In this document: positions 25,454 through 33,956 of the stretch, one piece after another | Layout of the letters: the number at the start of each line of letters is the position of its first letter | How positions within the stretch are numbered: the stretch's first letter is position 1 | From: Anaerophaga thermohalophila DSM 12881 | GTDB lineage: Bacteria > Bacteroidota > Bacteroidia > Bacteroidales > Marinilabiliaceae | DNA length: 64,000 bases | Reading direction: 5' to 3' | Assembly (NCBI RefSeq): GCF_000191885.1 | Contig: NZ_AEWI01000012.1 | Location: forward strand, 62,001-126,000 | Notes under the pieces: model-generated | Databases searched by the model: none | The model's input: only the letters and a program-made list of their open reading frames with translations | What the model was told of the DNA's origin: nothing | Translations under genes and position numbers: made by a program

Positions 25454-26464
25454 TTATCTGACCAGCCCTTCTTTAATCATATATTCAGCTATCTGGACGG
25501 CATTCAGCGCTGCTCCCTTTCGTATCTGGTCTGCCACAGCCCAGAACGTGAGGCCGTTGGGATTGGCAAGATCGGCACGAATACGTCCTACGTAAACTTC
25601 ATCCTCACCCGACAGATACAGTGGCATCGGGTACTCATTATTATCCGGATCATCAAGAACTTTGATGCCCGTGGCTTTATTAAAGGCTTCTCTTGCTTCT
25701 TCGACACTGACCGGTCGTTCTGTTTCCACCCATATAGCTTCTGAGTGTGCCCTGAGAATAGGTATCCGTACGCACATGGCGCTCACCTGTATGTCGGAAT
25801 GCATTATTTTTCTCGTCTCGTTGAACATCTTCATCTCTTCTTTGGTGTATCCGTTTTCGGTGAATACATCTACGTGAGGAATGATGTTCATTGCCAGTTG
25901 ATGTACAAACTTCTGTACGGTTGGTTTTTCTCCTTTTACAATTTGACGAAACTGTTCTTCCAGTTCTGCCATACCGGTAGCACCTGCACCGCTTGCAGCC
26001 TGATATGTGGCAACATGCACCCGGCGGATGTGAGAAATATCCTCAATGGCTTTCAGGGCAACCACCATCTGGATGGTTGTACAGTTGGGATTGGCAATGA
26101 TGTTACGAGGCCGGTTGGTACAATCTGTAGCGTTAACTTCCGGAACAACCAGTGGTACATCATCATCCAGACGAAAGGCACTCGAGTTATCAATCATTAC
26201 CGTACCATGTCTGGTAATGGTTTCTGCAAATTCTTTGGAAGTGCCTGCCCCGGCACTGGTGAGAGCAATATCAATATCTTTAAAATCGTCGTTGTGCTGA
26301 AGCTCTTTAACAACCAGGTCTTTCCCTTTGAAAGCATACTTTTTCCCTGCGCTTCGTGATGACCCGAACAATACCAGGTCATCTATGGGGAAATCCCTCT
26401 TTTCAAGGATGTCTAAAAATTCCTGTCCTACGGCTCCGCTGGCGCCTACAATAGCTACTCTCAT
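25454..26464 (-). CDS. asd: Aspartate-semialdehyde dehydrogenase
   Basis: A 336-residue NADPH-dependent enzyme of the diaminopimelate, lysine, methionine and threonine pathways. The nucleotide loop is [18 protein letters not shown] at the N terminus; the catalytic Cys is in ANPNCTTIQ (near 128); substrate and His blocks are [16 protein letters not shown] and [16 protein letters not shown]. Length is standard. It is monocistronic and convergent with tsaB across R2c. The gap upstream to 26620 is A/T rich without a clear promoter box. Confidence 0.96.
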   Translation of the reverse strand: MRVAIVGASGAVGQEFLDILEKRDFPIDDLVLFGSSRSAGKKYAFKGKDLVVKELQHNDDFKDIDIALTSAGAGTSKEFAETITRHGTVMIDNSSAFRLDDDVPLVVPEVNATDCTNRPRNIIANPNCTTIQMVVALKAIEDISHIRRVHVATYQAASGAGATGMAELEEQFRQIVKGEKPTVQKFVHQLAMNIIPHVDVFTENGYTKEEMKMFNETRKIMHSDIQVSAMCVRIPILRAHSEAIWVETERPVSVEEAREAFNKATGIKVLDDPDNNEYPMPLYLSGEDEVYVGRIRADLANPNGLTFWAVADQIRKGAALNAVQIAEYMIKEGLVR

Positions 26465-26619
26465 GTGATTGTATTTTGTGTTACTTAGAGAAAATATTTA
26501 TAAATTGCAAAAACAGGTTTGTTACACACGCAATTTTTAATTAAAAGCCTTTTAAAAACAGGCTCATTAATTTTACAATTGCCACAAAATTAATACATTT
26601 AAGTAATAAACCCTAATCA

Positions 26620-26721
26620 AATGAAACGAGCATGGCAAAGTTTTCCACAAAAGAACATGTATAAAACTCTTGCATGCGAGTTCCATCCGACCTTAATAAT
26701 TAAATTTTATACGGATGAAAC
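26620..26721 (-). repeat. Dispersed repeat R1, copy g (complete)
   Basis: The plus strand runs ATGAAACGAGCATGGCAAAG, TTTTCCACAAAAGAACATGT, CTTGCATGCGAGTTCCATCC, to TTTTATACGGATGAAACC. The last ATG is the start codon of the 26715 gene. Confidence 0.85.
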
Positions 26722-29561
26722 CAATTCTTTACTGCAACCTGCTCTTTGTATTCTTATTTTTGCTTCCGGGAAATGTTTTTTCTTTTTCTTTTGACGATTT
26801 TCCAGAGTCCTGGAATGGCGATACTTCCCTTTTTATCCGGGACGTTGGTCAGCAAATGCTCAGACTGAACGCTCCCGAAGAAACCGGGGAGGCTTTTCTT
26901 CACCATCCTTCGGTGGCCTTCGAGGATGCTGTATGGGAGATTTCCGTAAAGATGGATTTTAACCCTTCCTCTTCCAACTATTTGCAGATTTACCTTGCTA
27001 CTGACGGGGAAAAGGATTTTGAGAATGGATTTTATCTGGTTGCCGGTACTTCAAACGACAATATTTCACTTTGGGAACGCCGGGAAGGAGAAGAGCGATT
27101 GTTGATAGAAGGAACTGAAGATTTGCTGAATGTAAGCACGGTTGATCTGGATATCAGGGTAACCCGGGCTAAAGGTGGTCACTGGGTGCTGGAAGTAAAC
27201 ACGGGCGATGGGTGGCAAACGGAAGGGGAGGCAAATAGCCTGTTTGGCTTTTCTGCTGAGTTTTTTGGTCTCAGCTGTCATTATACAAAAACCCGGAGCG
27301 ATAAATTTTATTTCGGTTCATTGACGGTCTCCGGCCGGGAATATATGGATACCATACCTCCTGTAATCCGGGATATGGAAATTGTAAATGGTCACACGCT
27401 TAACATTTCTTTTTCCGAAGCTGTTTCAGACGGCCTCTCTCAACCAGGGCTTAAAGGCATCGGCTTTGAGTTCCCGTTGTTGCAAGAGATCAGCTATACA
27501 GAAGATGCTTCCGGGGTAGTTGTAAAATTACAGAATGTTTTACCCGAAATCGACGATGGGCAATTCATCATTTCGGGATGGTGCGATGCAAACGGTGCTT
27601 GTATGGAAGATACTGCTCTGACTTTTGCCTATTCTCCTCCCCGCGTCACTGGTTTCTATGCCGAAAATTATCGTGATGTTGTAATAGAATTCAACCGTTC
27701 GTTTCCCGACGGATTATTACAGCCCCACCATTTTATTATTGAGGCTCCGGATATCGGGGTTGATGAAATTGCCCACTTTGAAGAAGGTGCTTTTCGGCTC
27801 AGACTGAATGAAAATCTTCCTGATGCAGTGGATATCAACTGTTATTTGGAGAATTTGGTACTCCCCAATGGCGATACAGTCCCCGGCGGCCCTTACTCTT
27901 TATACTATCACGAGGCTGCCCCTTATGATATTGTGTTTTCCGAGATTATGCACGATCCCTCTCCGCCTGCCTTATTACCCGATGCAGAATATCTGGAGTT
28001 ATATAACCGTTCTGACTTCCCTGTCGATCTGCAAAACATGAGCTTGTATGTTAACGGGGAAAAAACCGGATTGCCCAAATATCTTCTTTTCCCGGATGAA
28101 TACGTCGTCCTTACGGGAAGCTCTGAAGAATCCTTTGCAAACGCTCTTTCGCTTGATAAGTGGCATGCATTAACCAACTCAGGAGGGGAATTGGTGTTAA
28201 AAAATCCATCGGGGAAAGTCATCGCTGCATTCCGCTATCCTGCCTTACGGGGCGGAAGCGGCTTTAAGCAACAGGGCGGCTGGTCGATGGAGATAATTGA
28301 TACAGAAAATTTGTCGCAACAAATCATGAACTGGGCTTACAGCATTGATGAGCATGGCGGCACTCCGGGCATGCCCAATTCGGTGGCAGCCCCGAATCCT
28401 GATATTTTCCCGCCGAAACTCATCGATGCATGGCTGGAGAGCGATTCTGTACTGATACTGGATTTTGGCGAACCACTGACCCATATTTCTGTTGAGGAAG
28501 GGAGAAATGATTTTTCGTTAAAGGAAGAAGATATAGACGGAATATCACGCGACAGTGTCTTTGGTGATAAGCTGAAGATTTTATTTGAGCGCAGCCTGAC
28601 ACCTCATAATGTTGAAGAGTTGACCATTGCACCTGGGATCACCGATTTGGCCGGAAACACTTATTCAGGGCAGAAGTCTCTTTTGTTCGGCCTTCCCGGA
28701 CGAATCGACAGTTTTGATATTGTTATTAATGAACTGCTATTTGATCCGCCTGCAGAAGGCTGCGATTATGTAGAGTTATTCAACCGGTCTGCTCACATTG
28801 CTTCGCTCGATAGTATTTGTCTGGCTCGTGCCGTTGATGACGGAACGCCTGAAGCATTGTTCCCGCTTTCGGACCGGATTCGCTGGTTTTTACCGGGTCA
28901 GTATTTATGTTTTACTTATGATGCCGAATGGGTAAATCAGTATTTTGGATGTACCTCTCCGGAATATTTAAAAGAATTTCCGAATCTTCCAAATTATGTT
29001 AACGAAGGCGGAACCGTATTTTTAACTCTACTGAACGGAGAAATTATCGATCGTTTTGATTATTCTCCCGAATTGCACTTTGACTTGTTGTCTGATACCA
29101 GGGGCATCGCTTTGGAGCGAACAAATTATGACGGCCCTTCCAATAACCCGATGATATGGCATTCAGCTGCTTCAACAGCCGGTTACGGAACGCCTGCAGC
29201 CGAAAATTCCCAGTTCGTTGCAAAAACGCAACAGAAAACTACCCGCTTGTTCAGTCTGTCACCGGAAATTTTTACTCCCGATCTCGATGGCGTTGACGAT
29301 CAATTGATCATTTCTTATGCTTTCGACAAACCCGGCCGGAAAGGGACGTTTATTGTTTATGATGCAGATGGGCGACAGGTGAGACAGCTCATCAATAATC
29401 AAACCCTGAATGTTTCGGGAGAAATTACCTGGGAGGGCATCACGGATGATCACACGCAAGCTCCCCCGGGCATTTATATTGTTTGGGCAAGGGTTTTCGA
29501 TCCGGAAGGTAATGTTCGCGAGTATAAAGAAAGTTGTGTTTTGGGAACCCGGCAAAAATGA
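26715..29561 (+). CDS. Large secreted protein with two lamin-tail domains
   Basis: A 948-residue exported protein. Residues 1-24 are a signal peptide (FVFLFLLPGNVFSFSF). An N-terminal laminin-G-like beta domain (about 25-210) is followed by Ig-like units and two lamin-tail domains: near 410-540 (YDIVFSEIMHDPSPPALLPD, EYLELYNRSDFPVDL) and near 675-800 (FDIVINELLFDPPAEGCDYV, ELFNRS). The C terminus (about 845-945) has the FlgD/gliding-like fold ending in a beta strand (IYIVWARVFDPEGNV). Such proteins sit on the cell surface or in the envelope; the ligand is unknown. The start ATG comes from the edge of repeat R1g. Confidence 0.82.
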   Translation: MKPILYCNLLFVFLFLLPGNVFSFSFDDFPESWNGDTSLFIRDVGQQMLRLNAPEETGEAFLHHPSVAFEDAVWEISVKMDFNPSSSNYLQIYLATDGEKDFENGFYLVAGTSNDNISLWERREGEERLLIEGTEDLLNVSTVDLDIRVTRAKGGHWVLEVNTGDGWQTEGEANSLFGFSAEFFGLSCHYTKTRSDKFYFGSLTVSGREYMDTIPPVIRDMEIVNGHTLNISFSEAVSDGLSQPGLKGIGFEFPLLQEISYTEDASGVVVKLQNVLPEIDDGQFIISGWCDANGACMEDTALTFAYSPPRVTGFYAENYRDVVIEFNRSFPDGLLQPHHFIIEAPDIGVDEIAHFEEGAFRLRLNENLPDAVDINCYLENLVLPNGDTVPGGPYSLYYHEAAPYDIVFSEIMHDPSPPALLPDAEYLELYNRSDFPVDLQNMSLYVNGEKTGLPKYLLFPDEYVVLTGSSEESFANALSLDKWHALTNSGGELVLKNPSGKVIAAFRYPALRGGSGFKQQGGWSMEIIDTENLSQQIMNWAYSIDEHGGTPGMPNSVAAPNPDIFPPKLIDAWLESDSVLILDFGEPLTHISVEEGRNDFSLKEEDIDGISRDSVFGDKLKILFERSLTPHNVEELTIAPGITDLAGNTYSGQKSLLFGLPGRIDSFDIVINELLFDPPAEGCDYVELFNRSAHIASLDSICLARAVDDGTPEALFPLSDRIRWFLPGQYLCFTYDAEWVNQYFGCTSPEYLKEFPNLPNYVNEGGTVFLTLLNGEIIDRFDYSPELHFDLLSDTRGIALERTNYDGPSNNPMIWHSAASTAGYGTPAAENSQFVAKTQQKTTRLFSLSPEIFTPDLDGVDDQLIISYAFDKPGRKGTFIVYDADGRQVRQLINNQTLNVSGEITWEGITDDHTQAPPGIYIVWARVFDPEGNVREYKESCVLGTRQK

Positions 29562-29562
29562 T

Positions 29563-30573
29563 TTAGTCAACCACCGCTATTTTCGTTTTACACTTAGGGC
29601 ATCGTCCGTTTTCAATGTTATAAGACAAAATAGTATATCCCATGCGTTCAATCAATAAGGCGTTGCAGTGCGGACAATAAGTGTTTTGGTTCGCTGCGGA
29701 AGGGACATTCCCCACGTAGATATAGTTCAGACCTGCATCAACGCCTGCCTGTTTTGCTCTCAGCAAAGTATTCATGGGTGTAGGCGGGACATCATTCATT
29801 TTATAACCGGGAAAGAACCGGCTGATGTGCCACGGGACATCAGTTCCCAGTTCGTCGGACACAAAGTGCGCCATCTCGTGCAGTTCATGCGGACTGTCGT
29901 TTACACCGGGAATAATAAGGCTGGTAACTTCGAGCCAGATATCGGTTTTTGCCACTTTTCGCAACGAATTTAGTACAGGCTCCAGTCGTCCGCCCATTAG
30001 CTTTCGGTAGGTCTCGTCCTTGAAAGCCTTCAAATCTATATTTATGGCATCCAGATATGGCCCGATCATATCAAGCATTTCTGCCGTCATAAAGCCATTG
30101 GAGACATACACATTTTTTAATCCCTTTTCATGTGCCAGTCTGGCAATATCATAACTGTATTCAAAAAAGATGACAGGTTCGCTGTAAGTGTACGCAATGC
30201 TTTTGCTTCCTGATTGAATGGCTTCTTCAACAATTTCTTCGGGTGTGGCCGGATGTCCCATCTGCAGGATACGTTCATCAACGACTTGTGATATTTCACA
30301 GTTCTGGCAAAAATCACAATGGAAGTTACATCCGGGTGTGCCAATGGAAAAGGCACTGGAACCGGGATAAAAGTGATAGAGTGGTTTTTTTTCGACGGGA
30401 TCAATATGACGGGCGATGGTGCATCCGTAAACTTTTGTGTACAGTGTGCCGTCAATGTTTTCCCTTACCTTGCAAATTCCTTGTTTGCCGGGGTTTATTT
30501 TACAGCGATGCGCACAAAGGTTGCATTTGACTTTTTTGCCTTCCGTTTTTTCGTACAACAGCGCTTCCTTCAT
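29563..30573 (-). CDS. amrS: AmmeMemoRadiSam-type radical SAM enzyme
   Basis: A 336-residue radical SAM protein. The cluster motif appears as NFHCDFCQNCEIS (CX2-3C arrangement of the AmrS/PflA-like group). Upstream, CNLCAHRCKINPGKQGICKV forms a second Cys set, and the C terminus has a zinc-ribbon-like pair, NTYCPHCNALL and GRCPKC. The family usually occurs with Memo and AMMECR1 proteins in one gene or operon; neither is visible here. The frame extends 20 codons further, but MKEALLYEKTEGKKVKCNL is the family start. The substrate is unknown. It is divergent from corA with a 360-bp gap. Confidence 0.85.
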   Translation of the reverse strand: MKEALLYEKTEGKKVKCNLCAHRCKINPGKQGICKVRENIDGTLYTKVYGCTIARHIDPVEKKPLYHFYPGSSAFSIGTPGCNFHCDFCQNCEISQVVDERILQMGHPATPEEIVEEAIQSGSKSIAYTYSEPVIFFEYSYDIARLAHEKGLKNVYVSNGFMTAEMLDMIGPYLDAINIDLKAFKDETYRKLMGGRLEPVLNSLRKVAKTDIWLEVTSLIIPGVNDSPHELHEMAHFVSDELGTDVPWHISRFFPGYKMNDVPPTPMNTLLRAKQAGVDAGLNYIYVGNVPSAANQNTYCPHCNALLIERMGYTILSYNIENGRCPKCKTKIAVVD

Positions 30574-30675
30574 GGTGAATAGTAATTTTCCGGGTTTACT
30601 GTTAAAGTTAACATTAAAGGAACTTCTATGCAAGGAATATGATGATCAGATGGACGGTATTTTATCCCATTTGAA

Positions 30676-30716
30676 CTCATGCTTGACGCCAATGAGTGAT
30701 TTTTTGAAGGGGGGTT
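30676..30716. repeat. Repeat R6, copy a
   Basis: CTCATGCTTGACGCCAATGA followed by GTGATTTTTTG and GGGG. A second copy lies at 58952-58990. CTCAT and ATGAG form a small stem. Confidence 0.5.
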
Positions 30717-30805
30717 AACCTGATTTCCACTAAGGGGTTTTAGAGAAAAATGTTAAACCTTTGCGAAAATCCGGCAAAGTACAGTCCGGGAATTAAAAAT
30801 AAGAT

Positions 30806-30813
30806 TACTTTTG
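30806..30813 (+). promoter_or_regulatory. -7 promoter box of the corA leader transcript
   Basis: TACTTTTG matches TAnnTTTG. Initiation a few bases later leaves about 20 nt before the leader ORF and about 115 nt before corA. No -33 TTTG was found at the standard distance. Confidence 0.5.
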
Positions 30814-30840
30814 CAACCGAAAATTTAAAATTCAATAACA

Positions 30841-30879
30841 ATGGAAGAAGACCCTTATCATAGTAATTTTAAGTATTAA
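30841..30879 (+). CDS. Putative corA leader peptide (12 residues)
   Basis: The short frame encodes MEEDPYHSNFKY and stops with TAA at 30877-30879. It begins about 28 bp after the promoter box, with an A-rich start context normal for this phylum. The initial Glu-Glu-Asp-Pro resembles sequences known to destabilise the translating ribosome when magnesium is low, as in MgtL. The stop codon is only 2 bp before the hairpin upstream of corA, so a ribosome ending there would cover the hairpin's first arm. Translation is not proven. Confidence 0.5.
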   Translation: MEEDPYHSNFKY

Positions 30880-30881
30880 CC

Positions 30882-30928
30882 ATTCTGTAAGGGCTTCGTG
30901 TTTCCTTACAGAATAAGATTGTAAGGAG
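30882..30928 (+). promoter_or_regulatory. Candidate corA attenuator: two mutually exclusive hairpins
   Basis: Hairpin 1 pairs ATTCTGTAAGG (30882-30892) with CCTTACAGAAT (30904-30914), 11 perfect base pairs and an 11-nt loop. Hairpin 2 would pair the same CCTTACA (30904-30910) with TGTAAGG (30920-30926), which overlaps the corA ribosome site AAGGAG (30923-30928). The pairings exclude each other. No T-run follows, so control of translation rather than of termination is suggested. Confidence 0.55.
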
Positions 30929-30936
30929 ACATCATC

Positions 30937-31866
30937 ATGATTAAAATCTTCAAAACATTCGGTGGTTATGTTGAAATCACCGAACCCCTGAAAGGTTGCT
31001 GGATTAATGTAACCAATCCTACATCCGACGAACTCAATAAACTTAATGTTGATTTTGGGTTGCCAACCGACCTGACCAATGACATTTTAGACCAGGACGA
31101 AAGACCACGTATTGAATTTGATGATGACTGGACGTTAATAATTCTTCGTATTCCGGTCGAAGTTGAAAACAATGGGGTTCCGTTTAACACAATTCCCTTA
31201 GGGATATTTATTACAGAAAACTTCACTCTGACGTTATGTTTGAAAGATAATGAGGTTTTGCCTATGGGTCAGCCGTCTCCATTCAGAGACCACTATAAAG
31301 AGATAACTGACAGCATTAATTTTATACTCCGGTTGTTCCTTCGTTCGGGGAATTTGTATCTGCGATACTTAAAACAAATAAACCAAATGACATCATTGAT
31401 AGAACAAGACCTTGAAAAATCAATCAAAAACAAGGAATTGAACAAATTACTGAAAATGGAAAAATGTCTGGTTTATTTTATTACTTCAATAAAGGCAAAT
31501 GAAATCGTTTTGGCAAAACTTCGTAATTCTAAAAAGATAACGACCGAAATCAACGAAGACTTGCTGGAAGACGCATTTATTGAAAATCAACAAGCCCTTG
31601 AAATGGCACAGATTTATTCCGACATTCAAAGCGGGATGATGGATGCATTTGCTTCAGTAATTTCTAATAATCTGAATGATGTAATGAAACAACTGACGCT
31701 TATATCGATAATATTAATGATTCCGACTTTGATAGCAAGCATCTTTGGAATGAACGTTCCTAATTATATGGAAAATTCATTATGGGCAATGCCGGCAATA
31801 ATTTTAGTTTCGTTGATTTTATCGTTTTTGGGAGTAATTATTTTCAGGAAAAGAGAGTGGTTTTAA
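30937..31866 (+). CDS. corA: CorA family magnesium/divalent cation transporter
   Basis: A 309-residue inner membrane channel of the CorA superfamily. The soluble N-terminal part (1-235) is rich in long helices (DLEKSIKNKELNKLLKMEKC). Two membrane helices end the protein: LTLISIILMIPTLIASIFGMN with the signature GMN followed by VPNY, and IILVSLILSFLGVIIF, closing RKREWF. Family members form pentamers with five GMN loops as the filter. The start is preceded by AAGGAG at 8-nt spacing, unusually strong for this phylum, and by a leader ORF and hairpin that suggest magnesium control. Confidence 0.93.
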   Translation: MIKIFKTFGGYVEITEPLKGCWINVTNPTSDELNKLNVDFGLPTDLTNDILDQDERPRIEFDDDWTLIILRIPVEVENNGVPFNTIPLGIFITENFTLTLCLKDNEVLPMGQPSPFRDHYKEITDSINFILRLFLRSGNLYLRYLKQINQMTSLIEQDLEKSIKNKELNKLLKMEKCLVYFITSIKANEIVLAKLRNSKKITTEINEDLLEDAFIENQQALEMAQIYSDIQSGMMDAFASVISNNLNDVMKQLTLISIILMIPTLIASIFGMNVPNYMENSLWAMPAIILVSLILSFLGVIIFRKREWF

Positions 31867-31969
31867 ATTATTATGGGGTATATTAGCATTATGTCATCAA
31901 GGATTGAGGCTATTCCTAAAATGCTTTTTTTCCCAGTCTTTTTGTTGTAGGAATTTCTTAATCAATACT

Positions 31970-32093
31970 GAGTGCAGTCTAAAAAGCCTTTTGACCCCTA
32001 AATCCTTTAAAGGGGAACTGCTGATTTTTAGCAGTTCCCCTTTAGGAGTCTGGGGTAAAAATCAGCAGTTTGAAGGCTTTTTATACTGCACTC
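31970..32093. repeat. R2-ended element, copy e, with a different core and 6-bp target duplication
   Basis: It starts GAGTGCAGTCTAAAAAGCC and ends GGCTTTTTATACTGCACTC, the R2 termini, but the core is another palindrome: AAAGGGGAACTGCT faces AGCAGTTCCCCTTT perfectly. AATACT flanks both sides (31964-31969 and 32094-32099). Confidence 0.82.
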
Positions 32094-32113
32094 AATACTA
32101 AATAATAACAATT

Positions 32114-32253
32114 GAGTGGGGTATAAAAAGCATATTTTTGTCAAGTCCAGGCGTTTTAAATTTTTGTATCGGAGTTAAGTTGTTGTTAATGAGGATGCAA
32201 AAATTTAAAACAACAATGAGTTTGGCAATAAAGATGCTTTTTAGGCCGGGTTC
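32114..32253 (+). repeat. Palindromic element R2, copy d
   Basis: It begins GAGTGGGGTATAAAAAGC and ends GCTTTTTAGGCCGGGTTC; the core matches R2a closely. The flanks ACAATT and ATACTA do not match each other, so a target duplication is not seen. Confidence 0.8.
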
Positions 32254-32308
32254 ATACTATAGAATAACAGTTGCTTTTTTCTCTACAAAAAAGTTTTTCT
32301 TCCTTAAG

Positions 32309-32362
32309 GTTGAAACGAGTTCCATTCGACCAATAACTTAAGTAAATTATATACTGATGAAA
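32309..32362 (-). repeat. Dispersed repeat R1, copy h (internally deleted)
   Basis: TTGAAACGAG joins directly to TTCCATTCGACCAATAACTT, so the central hairpin is lost. It ends ATATACTGATGAAA, which supplies the ATG at 32357. Confidence 0.75.
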
Positions 32363-33877
32363 AAATTACACACAACTAAACTTTTGGCACTCATTTTTGC
32401 CGCCTTTTTAATCAACAGTTTTATCATGGATGCACAAGTTCCGGATACAGGCATTTTTGCCCTTCATGACGACATAGGTGAAACAGGGATTCCCGGAAAC
32501 GCGCTTTATTCACCGGAAAAGCAGAATTATTCAATAACAGGGAGTGGCGAGAACGTCTGGTTTGGCGAAGATGCCTTCCATTTTGCCTGGCGCGGAGCTT
32601 CGGGGAATTTTATTCTCCGGGCTCGTATTAAATTTGAAGGTGAAGGGCAACATTCGCACCGGAAGGCCGGCTGGATGCTACGGGAAAATAAAACAGCTGG
32701 TTCTCCCCACTTTAGTGCGGTGGTACATGGTGACGGTTTGACGTCGCTTCAATACCGCGAAGAGCAGGATGGAGAAACCCGTGAAATGCAATCCGAAGTC
32801 AAATCGCCGGATATTATTCAGCTCGAAAGACGGGGCAATACTTTATTGATGTCGGTAGCCAGATACGGAGAGCCTTTCAGTACAATAAAAATTGAAGCAG
32901 CAGGACTTAAAGATGAGGTAATGGCCGGATTGTTTGTCTGTTCGCATGACAGTTCAACCACCGAAACAGTTACTTTTTCCAATGTACGTTTTGTCAAGCC
33001 GGCACCTGCCGATCTGGTTCCTTATCAGGACTATCTGGGAAGCCATCTCGAAGTTTTGGAAATGAGCACCGGACAACGAAAAATTGTTTATACCTCGCCG
33101 ATCTCAATACAAGCACCCAACTGGACCCCGGATAACAAATATCTGATTTACAACAGTGAAGGTCGTTTGTTCAGAATTCCTCCGCATGGCGGCATACCGC
33201 AACCTGTTAATACCGGCTTTGCTACCAGTAATAACAACGACCATGTACTCACCTTCGATGGTAAAATGATTGGCATCAGCCATCATTCCCTGGAAGACAA
33301 CGGGAATTCTGTTATCTACCGTCTTCCTGTTGAGGGCGGAACACCACAACGAATCACCGCCAGGAGTCCGTCCTATTTGCATGGTTGGTCGCCCGACAAT
33401 AAATATGTGATCTACACAGGAGAGCGAAACGGGCAGTACGATATTTACAAAATCCCGGCTGAAGGTGGCCGGGAAATTCAGCTCACCAACCAGAAAACCC
33501 TGGACGATGGTTCCGAATATTCCCCTGACGGAAAATACATCTACTTCAACTCGGCCCGAACTGGAACGATGCAATTATGGCGAATGCGTCCGGATGGTTC
33601 TGAGCAGGAGCAACTCACTTTTGACCGTTATAACGACTGGTTCCCGCATGTCTCACCCGACGGCAAAGAGATTGTGTTTATCTCGTATGGTCCCGAAGTT
33701 GATGCCGGCGACCATCCGTTTTACAAACATGTTTATCTCCGCCGCATGCCCGTTGATGGAGGCGATCCAGAAATTGTTGCTTATCTGTATGGGGGGCAGG
33801 GCACCATCAATGTTCCCAGCTGGTCGCCCGACGGTAAATACATCTCGTTCGTGAGCAACAGCGGAGTTTGGTGGTAA
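32357..33877 (+). CDS. Secreted TolB-like beta-propeller protein
   Basis: A 506-residue exported protein. Residues 1-27 are a signal peptide (LLALIFAAFLINSFIMDAQ). Residues about 45-215 form a concanavalin-like beta sandwich (FAWRGASGNFILRARIKFEG). The rest carries PD40/WD40-like blades, each with a phrase such as APNWTPDNKYLIYNSEGRLF, LHGWSPDNKYVIYTGERNG, SEYSPDGKYIYFNSARTG, FPHVSPDGKEIVFISYG and VPSWSPDGKYISFVSNSG. The domains suggest binding of a carbohydrate or protein outside the cytoplasm, not enzyme activity. The ATG lies in the edge of R1h. Confidence 0.85.
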   Translation: MKKLHTTKLLALIFAAFLINSFIMDAQVPDTGIFALHDDIGETGIPGNALYSPEKQNYSITGSGENVWFGEDAFHFAWRGASGNFILRARIKFEGEGQHSHRKAGWMLRENKTAGSPHFSAVVHGDGLTSLQYREEQDGETREMQSEVKSPDIIQLERRGNTLLMSVARYGEPFSTIKIEAAGLKDEVMAGLFVCSHDSSTTETVTFSNVRFVKPAPADLVPYQDYLGSHLEVLEMSTGQRKIVYTSPISIQAPNWTPDNKYLIYNSEGRLFRIPPHGGIPQPVNTGFATSNNNDHVLTFDGKMIGISHHSLEDNGNSVIYRLPVEGGTPQRITARSPSYLHGWSPDNKYVIYTGERNGQYDIYKIPAEGGREIQLTNQKTLDDGSEYSPDGKYIYFNSARTGTMQLWRMRPDGSEQEQLTFDRYNDWFPHVSPDGKEIVFISYGPEVDAGDHPFYKHVYLRRMPVDGGDPEIVAYLYGGQGTINVPSWSPDGKYISFVSNSGVWW

Positions 33878-33956
33878 GAACACGACGAAGGAGCAGCGGA
33901 TTCTTTGTTCTAAAGCGGCTGAGCCGAAGCCGAACCGGTGTTTTCCTGGCTTAATA

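Larger units (their letters stand above)
31867..32356. other. Intergenic region with R2e, R2d and R1h
   Basis: This 490-bp gap contains R2e (31970-32091), R2d (32114-32253) and the shortened R1h (32309-32362). Only about 100 bp next to corA and 55 bp before R1h are free of repeats; these hold nothing recognisable. Confidence 0.6.

Noticed and set aside
25745-26359. 204-codon plus-strand reading frame
   Set aside because: It lies opposite asd, whose catalytic motifs are intact; the composition is that of an antisense shadow.
26620-26721. GATGAAAC at both R1 ends as a target duplication
   Set aside because: The same sequence borders nearly all R1 copies, so it belongs to the repeat or to target preference and is not a duplication of variable target sites.
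26620-26791. Reading frame starting at ATGAAACGAGCATGG through R1g
   Set aside because: The frame is open through this copy but interrupted in R1b and others; it overlaps the lamin-tail gene in another frame and has no protein character.
30117-30455. 112-codon minus frame overlapping amrS
   Set aside because: It is a shifted frame of the radical SAM gene, whose Cys motifs are in the other frame.
32108-32259. Target duplication around R2d
   Set aside because: The flanks ACAATT and ATACTA do not match; the neighbouring R2e may have rearranged the site.
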